A stretch of DNA of 37,703 nucleotides from Clostridiales bacterium. Its GTDB lineage: Bacteria > Bacillota > Clostridia > Oscillospirales > Oscillospiraceae. The notes beneath the pieces are model-generated. The model had not been told where the DNA came from, searched no databases, and saw only the letters and a list, made by a program, of their open reading frames with translations. Where the stretch lies: positions 1-37,703 of the forward strand of contig JALFAD010000007.1 in NCBI GenBank assembly GCA_022772525.1, read 5' to 3'. The translations under genes and the position numbers were made by a program. Each line of letters opens with the position of its first letter. The stretch's first letter is position 1. Shown here piece by piece: positions 1-5,496 of the stretch.

Positions 1-1
1 A

Positions 2-205
2 AATGAAATCAAGAGTATCATTGTCCGTTCGGGCATGACCATGCAGCAGGTAGATGACCTGCTGTCTGAGGAATATGGCTGGAGTGACAGCATTTCCAAC
101 TTCTCCAACAAGCTGACCCGTGGCTCTCTGCGCTACCGGGAGGCCATCCAGCTTGCCGATGTGATGGGGTATGACCTCGTCTGGCAGAAACGGAGGGATA
201 GATGA
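2..205 (+). CDS. Partial small helix-rich protein of the mobile element (possible DNA-binding)
   Basis: The reading frame is open from the first bases and stops at the TGA at 203-205, so only the C-terminal 67 residues are in the window. The visible part has short predicted helices (IIVRSGMTMQQVDDLL, REAIQLADVMGYDLVW) arranged like a small helix-turn-helix protein. I do not recognise a specific catalytic family. It lies about 50 bases before a ParB-like gene and upstream of a serine recombinase, which suggests it is cargo or a control gene of the same integrated element. The DNA-binding role is inferred from fold-like appearance and context only. The true start lies outside the window. Confidence 0.6.
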   Translation, partial: NEIKSIIVRSGMTMQQVDDLLSEEYGWSDSISNFSNKLTRGSLRYREAIQLADVMGYDLVWQKRRDR

Positions 206-218
206 TGGAGAACGCACG

Positions 219-230
219 ATATTGCAATAT
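219..230. promoter_or_regulatory. 12-bp perfect palindrome before the ParB-like gene
   Basis: ATATTGCAATAT is a perfect palindrome 23 bases before the chosen TTG start of the ParB-like gene. It could be a site for the adjacent small protein or the ParB-like protein, but a 12-bp AT-rich palindrome can arise by chance. No convincing promoter was seen around it. Confidence 0.2.
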
Positions 231-253
231 AGAATCTGAAAGAAAGGAAACTA

Positions 254-1099
254 TTGCCCTTGAGTAAAAAAGATGTACAGGCCATGCAGCTGCCGATTCA
301 AAAGCTGCGCCCCTTTGAAAATCACCCCTTCCAGGTGAAAGATGATGATGAAATGAATCAGCTGGTGTGGAGTGTCCTGACACAGGGCGTTCTGACCCCG
401 CTGGTTGTCCGACCCTTGGATAATGACGAATATGAAGTGATCTCCGGTCACAGGAGACTTCATGCGTGCCAAAAGGCAGGAATCGAAACGGTTCCTGCCT
501 TAATTTATGCCCTCGACCGGGATGCCGCTGCCATTGCGCTGGTGGACAGCAATCTCCACCGGGAGAAGATACTACCCAGCGAGAAGGCATTTGCCTATAA
601 GCTGAAAATGGATGCTCTGAGCCACCAGGGAACTTCTCGCCAACTTGGCGAGAAGTGGAGCGTCAGTCAGCTTAGTGAAGCCGGGACAGATAGTGAGCGG
701 CAGATTCATAGGTATATCCGCCTGACTGAATTGATTCTCCAAATTCTCAGCATGGTGGATGCCGGAAAAATCGCACTGACGCCGGCGGTGGAGTTGTCCT
801 ATTTGAACGAACAGGAGCAGCGGGATTTGCTGGAAACCATGGAGAGCGAAGACTGCACCCCGTCCCTGTCACAAGCCGTCCAGCTGAAAAAATTGAGCCA
901 GTCCGGGGAGTTGACTATGGACAAAATTTTTGAAATTCTCCGGGAGCCCAAGGCAAACCAGCAGGAAAAGATCAGTTTCCGGCTGGACGATCTGCGGAAA
1001 TACTTCCCCAAAACCTACAGCGTTGCCCGGATTCAGGAGCGGATTTTGAAGCTGCTGGAAGCGGACTGCCGCAGACGCTCCGGCAGGGATGCCCGGTAA
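254..1099 (+). CDS. ParB/RepB/Spo0J-like nuclease-fold protein of the integrated element
   Basis: 281 residues if started at TTG 254, which follows an AAAGAAAGGA ribosome site with good spacing; a second TTG at 260 is also possible. The N-terminal ~110 residues carry the ParB core: IQKLRPFENHPF, then the VISGHRRLHACQKAG box (ParB GERR box) and the IALVDSNLHREKI segment. A central helix-turn-helix-like region follows (about 120-200). Full ParB proteins bind a centromere-like site and hydrolyse CTP. In integrated elements such proteins are thought to act in maintenance or regulation, which is an inference here. No ParA partner is visible; one may lie upstream. The gene sits between the partial small gene and a 50-codon gene, all on one strand leading to the recombinase. 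Confidence 0.85.
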   Translation: MPLSKKDVQAMQLPIQKLRPFENHPFQVKDDDEMNQLVWSVLTQGVLTPLVVRPLDNDEYEVISGHRRLHACQKAGIETVPALIYALDRDAAAIALVDSNLHREKILPSEKAFAYKLKMDALSHQGTSRQLGEKWSVSQLSEAGTDSERQIHRYIRLTELILQILSMVDAGKIALTPAVELSYLNEQEQRDLLETMESEDCTPSLSQAVQLKKLSQSGELTMDKIFEILREPKANQQEKISFRLDDLRKYFPKTYSVARIQERILKLLEADCRRRSGRDAR

Positions 1100-1112
1100 G
1101 GAGGTGACAGCT

Positions 1113-1265
1113 ATGCCAGAACAGATTATAGAAGATCAGATTGTGGAAGTTGTCACCCAGCCTGAGGAGAATTACGGTGCACTGATTCCGGAACACGCAA
1201 TCCTTCGTTTTGCCCGGTTTTTGCTGCCGAAGATACAGGCGGATTTGGAAAAGAAAGAGGAATAA
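1113..1265 (+). CDS. Small 50-residue protein of the mobile element, unknown function
   Basis: ATG 1113 follows a very strong AAGGAGGTGACAG ribosome site that starts inside the stop region of the ParB-like gene, so the two are probably co-transcribed. The product is acidic (EQIIEDQIVEVVTQPEENYG) and ends in a basic/acidic helix (LLPKIQADLEKKEE). I see no catalytic motif or membrane segment. The ribosome site, codon pattern and placement between ParB-like and recombinase genes support a real small gene. Its function is unknown. Confidence 0.6.
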   Translation: MPEQIIEDQIVEVVTQPEENYGALIPEHAILRFARFLLPKIQADLEKKEE

Positions 1266-1271
1266 ACGCTG

Positions 1272-1303
1272 GGATGGCAGCAGATCTCGGTCTGCTGCCA
1301 TCC
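1272..1303. other. 13-bp stem hairpin before the recombinase
   Basis: GGATGGCAGCAGA and its exact complement TCTGCTGCCATCC flank a 6-base loop. There is no T-run after it, so it is not a standard terminator. It lies just after the 50-codon gene and just before the recombinase promoter, and may insulate the two or serve as a recombinase-related site. Confidence 0.5.
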
Positions 1304-1309
1304 TCACAT

Positions 1310-1338
1310 TTGACGATACAATCACCTTTTACTATTAT
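1310..1338 (+). promoter_or_regulatory. Predicted promoter of the serine recombinase
   Basis: TTGACG (1310-1315), 17 bases, TATTAT (1333-1338). Transcription would start near 1345, immediately before the GGAGGAG ribosome site at 1347-1353, which supports ATG 1361 as the recombinase start rather than an upstream in-frame codon. Confidence 0.6.
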
Positions 1339-1360
1339 GAACACATGGAGGAGAATGCTT

Positions 1361-2893
1361 ATGAACGCAGTGATTTATGCTCGATATTCTTCCGACCGGC
1401 AGCGGGAAGAATCTATCGAAGGTCAGCTCCGGGAATGTACGGAGTATGCCAAGAAAAACAATTTGACCCTGCTGGGAACCTATGTTGACCGGGCACTATC
1501 TGCCAGAACCGCAGACAGGCCGGATTTCCAGCGGATGATTGCAGACAGTGCCAAAGGTATTTTTGATGTGGTGCTGGTATGGAAGCTGGACCGCTTTTCC
1601 CGGGATCGCTATGACAGTGCCCACTACAAGCACATTCTGAAAAAGAACGGTGTCCGGCTGATCTCCATCAAGGAAAATATCTCCGACGGTCCGGAGGGTA
1701 TCATTCTGGAATCCATGCTGGAAGGCTATGCGGAATATTACTCGGCAGAACTCTCCCAGAAGATTCGCCGGGGACAGCAGGATAACGCGATCAAGTGCAT
1801 GAACAACGGTGGAAATACCCCTCTGGGGTACTATGTGGACAAGGCGACGGGAAAACTTGACATTGATCCCGAAACAGCGCCCTATGTTCGGGAACTGTTT
1901 TCCCGGTATGCAGATGGAGAACGGCTCACAGTTTTACAGGCGGAAATGGAGCAGCGGGGTCTTCGCTCCAAGCGGGGCAATCCCTATTCCATCAGCGTGC
2001 TCAGTAATCTGCTGAAAAACCGCAAATACATCGGAGAGTACAAGTATGGCGATGTGATTATCCCGGATGGGATTCCGGCAATCATAGACAAAGAATTATT
2101 TGAAAGGGTGCAAACGCGTATGGCAGCAAATAAGAAGGCTCCGGCACGGGCTAAGGCGGAGGAAGAGTATCTGCTTACCACGAAACTCTATTGTGGAGAG
2201 TGCGGGCGGCTGATGGCCGGTGAAAGCGGCAAGGGCTGCAAAGGGGTTGTTTATCATTACTACAAATGCAGCGGAGCCAAGCGGAAACTGGGCTGTAAAA
2301 AGAAAGCCATCCGAAAGGACTGGATTGAGGATGTGGTTGTTAAGTTTACGGTTACCCATGTGCTCACCGACACTGCCATTGACCGTATCGCGGATGCCAT
2401 TGTGGTAATGCAGGAGCAGGAGGACACCATGACCCCGGTGCTGAAACAGCAGCTGCAGCAGTGCGAAACGGAAATCCGCAATGTGATGAAGGCCATCCGG
2501 CAGGGTATCATTACCGAAACTACCAAGGAGTGCCTGGAGGAACTGGAAACCCAGCGGGATTCTCTGAAAGCCAGCATTGCCCAGCTTGCGCTGGAGCGCC
2601 GCAAGTTTACCAAGGAAGAAATCGTTGATTGGATCAGCCAGTATAAGAACGGTAATATCAACGACCCTGATTACCGTCGGGAAATCATTGATACTTTTGT
2701 AAATTCCGTCTATGTGTACGATGACAAATTGCTTCTCACCTACAACTACAGAGACGGCAGTCAGGCCCTGACCCTGAAGGAAATTGAAACTGCCCTGAGT
2801 TCGGATTTAACCAGTATGTGTCCACCAAAAAGAGAAGCGCACCCATCGGGTGTGCTTCTCTTTTTGTTAGGCATAGGACTCGAACCCATCTAA
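1361..2893 (+). CDS. Large serine recombinase (site-specific integrase/transposase)
   Basis: 510 residues from ATG 1361, which has a GGAGGAG ribosome site eight bases before it. The N-terminus has the resolvase catalytic signature (VIYARYSSDRQ with the nucleophile serine, then LDRFSRDRYD). The middle has the recombinase domain (GNTPLGYYVD, NPYSISVLSNLLKNRKYIGEY). A zinc-ribbon follows (LYCGECGRLM with a later YYKCSGAKRKLGCKKK), then a coiled-coil helix pair (about 350-440) and a C-terminal wing. Enzymes of this kind cut and rejoin two attachment sites to insert or excise an element. The last ~25 residues (from CPPKREAHPSG) are encoded by the terminator hairpin and the sequence beyond it, so the natural tail may have changed at integration. 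Confidence 0.93.
   Translation: MNAVIYARYSSDRQREESIEGQLRECTEYAKKNNLTLLGTYVDRALSARTADRPDFQRMIADSAKGIFDVVLVWKLDRFSRDRYDSAHYKHILKKNGVRLISIKENISDGPEGIILESMLEGYAEYYSAELSQKIRRGQQDNAIKCMNNGGNTPLGYYVDKATGKLDIDPETAPYVRELFSRYADGERLTVLQAEMEQRGLRSKRGNPYSISVLSNLLKNRKYIGEYKYGDVIIPDGIPAIIDKELFERVQTRMAANKKAPARAKAEEEYLLTTKLYCGECGRLMAGESGKGCKGVVYHYYKCSGAKRKLGCKKKAIRKDWIEDVVVKFTVTHVLTDTAIDRIADAIVVMQEQEDTMTPVLKQQLQQCETEIRNVMKAIRQGIITETTKECLEELETQRDSLKASIAQLALERRKFTKEEIVDWISQYKNGNINDPDYRREIIDTFVNSVYVYDDKLLLTYNYRDGSQALTLKEIETALSSDLTSMCPPKREAHPSGVLLFLLGIGLEPI
2827..2865 (+). terminator. Rho-independent terminator inside the 3' end of the recombinase gene
   Basis: An 18-bp stem (2827-2844 with 2848-2865, one G-T pair) has a 3-base loop, and its 3' arm ends in a run of five T. 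The recombinase frame stays open through it for another 28 bases. The A-rich start of the stem means it could also work on the minus strand. Confidence 0.85.
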
Positions 2894-2966
2894 ATGCGAC
2901 ACGCCGGTGGCGTGTCGCTGGGCGGCGGCTGGACGACGCCCACTCCATAATGTAATCGAGTCCTAT
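2873..2966. other. Compact inverted-repeat structure with a tRNA T-arm-like segment, possible element end
   Basis: ATAGGACTCGA at 2873-2883 is repeated in inverted form at 2956-2966. Between them are two further hairpins: GCGACACGC/GCGTGTCGC (2896-2904 with 2910-2918) and GGGCG/CGCCC (2920-2924 with 2937-2941). On the minus strand the last part reads as a T-arm (ATGGG, TTCGAGT loop, CCTAT), but no acceptor, D- or anticodon arm of a real tRNA fits. The block is bounded by terminators on both sides (2827-2865 and 2986-3025). It could be an attachment-site remnant, a structured RNA, or a dispersed palindromic repeat. Nothing here decides between these. Confidence 0.5.
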
Positions 2967-3204
2967 ATCGTCCACCATACATGAAAAATCCGAACTTATT
3001 CCCTATCGGGAATGCGTTCGGATTTCTTATTTTTATCAAAGACATTACATACTGAGTCTGTGCCCCCGGTTTTGCCTGCCGCAGAACCGCGCGCCATGCC
3101 CCTCCGCTGCTTCCAGATAATACCGACTGGTGATGCGGAAGCAACCACCCTGTTCGTCGGAGATGTAGTCCCGGACTTCAACAGGGGAGTCCCATTCTTG
3201 ACCA
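2894..3204. other. Intergenic stretch between recombinase and fructokinase
   Basis: It holds the rest of the inverted-repeat structure, the terminator of the minus-strand sugar operon, and one doubtful 55-codon minus-strand frame (3045-3212). No other gene, promoter or RNA is supported. Confidence 0.5.
2986..3025 (-). terminator. Terminator of the fructokinase/isomerase operon
   Basis: Outer stem AAATCCGAAC/GTTCGGATTT (2986-2995 with 3016-3025) and inner stem ATTCCC/GGGAAT around a 4-base loop. Read on the minus strand the stem ends in five T. A T-rich stretch also follows on the plus strand, so it may act in both directions. Confidence 0.8.
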
Positions 3205-3212
3205 TTACGCAT
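3045..3212 (-). CDS. Doubtful 55-residue ORF overlapping the fructokinase stop
   Basis: The ATG (3210-3212) overlaps the fructokinase stop in the arrangement ATGCGTAA, as in translational coupling. The residue mix is protein-like (SPVEVRDYISDEQGGCFRIT), but there is no clear ribosome site and I recognise no family. It could equally be the decayed remnant of another gene, or chance. Confidence 0.25.
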   Translation of the reverse strand: MRNGQEWDSPVEVRDYISDEQGGCFRITSRYYLEAAEGHGARFCGRQNRGHRLSM

Positions 3213-4194
3213 GGAGAAAGTGATTCGGTTTCCAGCAACTGCTTCCGTACATGGCTTCCAGAACAGCTTCTTTTGCGGGAATGCTGGGAATTCCGCCGGA
3301 GCGCTCTGTGGACAGGCTGGCCGCAGCGGCGGCATACTGCCCGATATAGGCAAGATCGTCTGCCGTCAGAGCGTCAATGGGCTTATTCAGCTCCAGCAGC
3401 CGGGCCACGGCGCTGCCGCCGAAGATATCCCCCGCGCCGGTGGTGTCGATGGGGTGTACCTTGGGACAAATAGCCCGGAAAGAAGCGCTTTCCGTCTTCA
3501 GCAGGCAGCCATCGGGGCCAAGGGTCACCATGGCAAGGGACACGCCGAATTCCTGCAACAGCTTGTCCGCCCCCTCCTCCGGAGTACAGTTCCACAGGAA
3601 CTCCACCTCGTTGTCGCTGATTTTCACTACGTCTGCCTGAGCAAGGCTCCACAGTATCTGTTCCCGTGCCGCGTCCTCGCTGGGCCACAGGGGCTTGCGC
3701 AGATTCGGGTCACAGGTGATGAGCTTGCCCTTTTCTTTGGCGTAGGCAACCGCTTTTTGGGTGGCGGTGCGCACCGGTTCCTCCGTCAGGCTCAGGGTGC
3801 CGAAATGGAACACCCTGGCATCGTCAATGAGGGACTTGTCGATTTCGTCCCATGTAAGCTGGGTGTCCGCACCGGGCTTCCGGGCGAAGGAGAAGGAGCG
3901 GTCGCCGCTTTCATCAAAGGTCACGAAGGCCAGAGTGGTAAACACCGAATCATCCATCACAATACCCTTTGTCCCGATGCCCGCTTTTTTCAGGGTGCCC
4001 AGAAGCAGGTGTCCAAAGGTGTCATTGCCAACCTTGCCCAGAAAGGCGGTCTTTCTGCCGTAGGCGTTCAGGGCCGCCAGAAAATTGCCGGGGGCGCCGC
4101 CGGGGTTGGCAGCCATGGTGGGATAGCCGCTGGCATCCGTGGATTTGGCGGCAAAATCAATGAGCAGTTCGCCCAATGCCACTACGTCAATCAT
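3205..4194 (-). CDS. scrK: Fructokinase, PfkB/ribokinase family
   Basis: 329 residues from ATG 4194, preceded by AAGGAGGGAGA. The N-terminus has the substrate region (GELLIDF at 8-14, NPGGAPGN at 30-37). The C-terminal PfkB signature DTTGAGDIFGG lies at 250-260, with Asp256 as the expected catalytic base. DPNLRKPLW (162-170) is typical of fructokinases. The enzyme phosphorylates D-fructose to fructose 6-phosphate with ATP in the cytoplasm. It follows the isomerase gene by 12 bases, so the two form one operon: the isomerase can make fructose (from mannose) or xylulose (from lyxose), and this kinase uses the former. The last ~20 residues after EAVLEAM look like read-through beyond the usual end. 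Other PfkB sugar specificities cannot be excluded. Confidence 0.9.
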   Translation of the reverse strand: MIDVVALGELLIDFAAKSTDASGYPTMAANPGGAPGNFLAALNAYGRKTAFLGKVGNDTFGHLLLGTLKKAGIGTKGIVMDDSVFTTLAFVTFDESGDRSFSFARKPGADTQLTWDEIDKSLIDDARVFHFGTLSLTEEPVRTATQKAVAYAKEKGKLITCDPNLRKPLWPSEDAAREQILWSLAQADVVKISDNEVEFLWNCTPEEGADKLLQEFGVSLAMVTLGPDGCLLKTESASFRAICPKVHPIDTTGAGDIFGGSAVARLLELNKPIDALTADDLAYIGQYAAAAASLSTERSGGIPSIPAKEAVLEAMYGSSCWKPNHFLHA

Positions 4195-4206
4195 CGTTCT
4201 CCCTCC

Positions 4207-4899
4207 TTATCGGTCCTTCGCCGCAGGATACTCAGTGCACAGAAGGCGGTAAGGCGCTTCGTCCTCTTCAATGGCGGGGAACCGGCCCATGGGAGGGTTG
4301 AAGCGGTTATCGTTACTGTCGTCATTGCACTGGCTGACCTCGCCCAACAGCACATCGCCGGTGCCCGGCTCCACGGTGAAGTCGTGGTACAGCCGCTGCT
4401 GGATGAAAATGGACTCGCCGGGGGTCAGGCGGATCTGAGTTCCGGCGGGGACGGTGTAGGTGCGCCCGTCGGTATGCACCGTTACATCGCTTTCGTAGTC
4501 AATCTCTTCATCAGGGGTGGAGTTGTAGACCCGGATGAGCACGTTTCCGCCGCCCCGGTTGATGATATCCTCAGTTTTATACCAGTGGAAATGGTTGGGG
4601 GAATACTGGCCCTCTTTTAAGAACAGCAGCTTTTCAGCGTAGACCTTGGGATATTTGTCCTTCATGGTCTGGCTGCCGTTGCGGATGGTGATGAGAGAGA
4701 AGCCCATCTTGTCAAAGTCGCCCTTGCCGTAATCGGTGATGTCCCAGCCCAGACAGCAGTCCCGGACTTCGTCGTATTCATGTCCCTTGGTCTCCCATTC
4801 CTCCGGGGTAAAGTGGCAGAAAGGCGGCAGGTAGCAGCGGTATTTTTCGCACATGGCTTCCAGCTCACGCAGAGCCTTGTTGACTTCGGAACGTTTCAT
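4207..4899 (-). CDS. D-lyxose/D-mannose ketol-isomerase (cupin)
   Basis: 230 residues, matching the D-lyxose isomerase family (COG3822, YdaE-like). The cupin metal site is visible: His103 and His105 in NHFHW, Glu110 in KTED, and His172 in RLYHDF. The family hallmark GEVSQCNDDSNDNRF is at 186-200. Known members interconvert D-lyxose with D-xylulose and D-mannose with D-fructose using Mn2+. Start ATG 4897-4899 has an AAGGAGAG ribosome site. It is the first gene of a two-gene operon with fructokinase and has its own promoter about 95 bases upstream. Which sugar is physiological is an inference; fructokinase as partner argues for mannose to fructose. Confidence 0.9.
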   Translation of the reverse strand: MKRSEVNKALRELEAMCEKYRCYLPPFCHFTPEEWETKGHEYDEVRDCCLGWDITDYGKGDFDKMGFSLITIRNGSQTMKDKYPKVYAEKLLFLKEGQYSPNHFHWYKTEDIINRGGGNVLIRVYNSTPDEEIDYESDVTVHTDGRTYTVPAGTQIRLTPGESIFIQQRLYHDFTVEPGTGDVLLGEVSQCNDDSNDNRFNPPMGRFPAIEEDEAPYRLLCTEYPAAKDR

Positions 4900-4990
4900 G
4901 AGTAACTCTCCTTTGTATGAGATGTGATCTGCGCATAGGGCAGGGGGATACCTCTGCCCAGTCGGGAGCGTTCCTCCACCTTATGCGGAT

Positions 4991-5019
4991 ATGATAGCAC
5001 ATTTATCTACCCAATTCAA
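4991..5019 (-). promoter_or_regulatory. Promoter of the isomerase-fructokinase operon
   Basis: Read on the minus strand: TTGAAT (5019-5014), 17 bases, TATCAT (4996-4991). It lies immediately after the stop codon of the truncated sugar-binding protein, so the two-gene operon is expressed independently of the lost upstream genes. Confidence 0.7.
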
Positions 5020-5028
5020 CAAGAGCGC

Positions 5029-5160
5029 TTACTTGGTCAGAACGGAGACACCGGTGTCGGTGACAGCGCCGCCCAGCTTTTCACCCTTCAGAGCGGCGAC
5101 GGCGGCCTTAACGCCCTCATAGCCCACTGCATTTTGTACCTGATTTGTTGTATAGTGCAT
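5029..5160 (-). pseudogene. 3' remnant of a sugar ABC-transporter substrate-binding protein
   Basis: The minus strand encodes the C-terminal tail of an RbsB/periplasmic-binding-protein-like solute-binding protein: QNAVGYEGVKAAVAALKGE, then a VTDTGVSVLTK ending. This ending (xxNxxxxGYxGVKAAVxxL...DTGVxVVTK) is characteristic of the family. Upstream of QNAVGY the reading frame quickly loses similarity and the rest of the ~300-residue protein is absent. The frame opens at an ATG at 5160 without a ribosome site. The fragment sits in the position expected for a transporter gene of the lyxose/mannose operon, so a deletion has probably removed the uptake system. Confidence 0.7.
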
Positions 5161-5163
5161 ATG

Positions 5164-5227
5164 TGGAATCTCCCATGTTTGCGTTATTCATCCGCCAAGA
5201 TGGAACACAATTATGCGCGAGATTCCA
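5164..5227. repeat. 9-bp inverted repeat bounding a 46-base segment
   Basis: TGGAATCTC at 5164-5172 and GAGATTCCA at 5219-5227. It may be the ends of a tiny insertion or chance; it lies next to the break in the sugar-binding-protein gene. Confidence 0.35.
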
Positions 5228-5286
5228 TTTTTTGTCACCACAATACTGTGTTCGCTCTCACACAAGATTTTCATTGAACCAAAGAA

Positions 5287-5321
5287 ATGCCCTGCCGCCA
5301 TTTCAAATGGCAGCAGGGCAT
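5287..5321. repeat. 35-base near-perfect hairpin
   Basis: ATGCCCTGC then GCCATTT pair with AAATGGC then GCAGGGCAT, with a single C-A mismatch. On the minus strand it is followed by a weak T-rich tract (TTTCTTTGG), so it may act as a poor terminator or be a REP-like repeat. Confidence 0.6.
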
Positions 5322-5346
5322 CCCACGCAAGCGATATAAATTCGAC

Positions 5347-5387
5347 GAGCCTATAGGCTCAGCAAGTAATAGGCCCTACGGGGGCCT
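5347..5387. repeat. Two adjacent palindromes
   Basis: GAGCCTATAGGCTC (5347-5360) is a perfect 14-bp palindrome. AGGCCC/GGGCCT (5371-5376 with 5382-5387) forms a second hairpin 10 bases later. Their role is unknown. Confidence 0.5.
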
Positions 5388-5392
5388 GTGCA

Positions 5393-5425
5393 AACCACCG
5401 GCACGGCCGGCGGTTATGTTTTTTT
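5393..5425 (+). terminator. Terminator-like hairpin with a T-run
   Basis: AACC-A-CCGGC pairs with GCCGG-C-GGTT around ACG, followed by ATG and seven T. It lies upstream of the PHP gene and would stop any plus-strand transcript entering from the left. Confidence 0.6.
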
Positions 5426-5436
5426 CGTTAAACAGG

Positions 5437-5465
5437 TTGCCTGCAGCTGTGAAAAATGTTATGCT
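5437..5465 (+). promoter_or_regulatory. Promoter of the PHP-domain gene
   Basis: TTGCCT (5437-5442), 17 bases, TATGCT (5460-5465). It places transcription start near 5472, which argues for the GTG 5497 start and against the longer open frame. The promoter of the following gene (8048-8076) has nearly the same hexamers and a similar GAAAAATGT spacer. Confidence 0.65.
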
Positions 5466-5496
5466 AGTCGAAAAATGTCGAAAGAAGGTTGGCTGC

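Larger units (their letters stand above)
5161..5496. other. Gene-free stretch with a series of hairpins
   Basis: No credible gene is seen here; open frames lack ribosome sites and cross the hairpins. It contains a widely spaced inverted repeat, a 35-base hairpin, two short palindromes, a plus-strand terminator and the promoter of the next gene. The density of palindromes and the adjacent truncated transporter gene suggest a rearrangement scar. Confidence 0.5.

Noticed and set aside
1274..1360. N-terminal extension of the recombinase from 1274
   Set aside because: The promoter starts transcription near 1345, and the resolvase domain begins properly at ATG 1361 with its own ribosome site.
2873..2966. 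tRNA gene on the minus strand
   Set aside because: Only a T-arm-like segment is present. No acceptor stem, D-arm or anticodon arm can be folded with it.
3211..4620. 469-codon plus-strand frame opposite the fructokinase and isomerase genes
   Set aside because: The minus-strand genes have clear family motifs and ribosome sites; the plus-strand product does not.
5145..5339. 64-codon plus-strand ORF in the hairpin region
   Set aside because: No ribosome site, and the frame crosses the inverted repeats and the 35-base hairpin.
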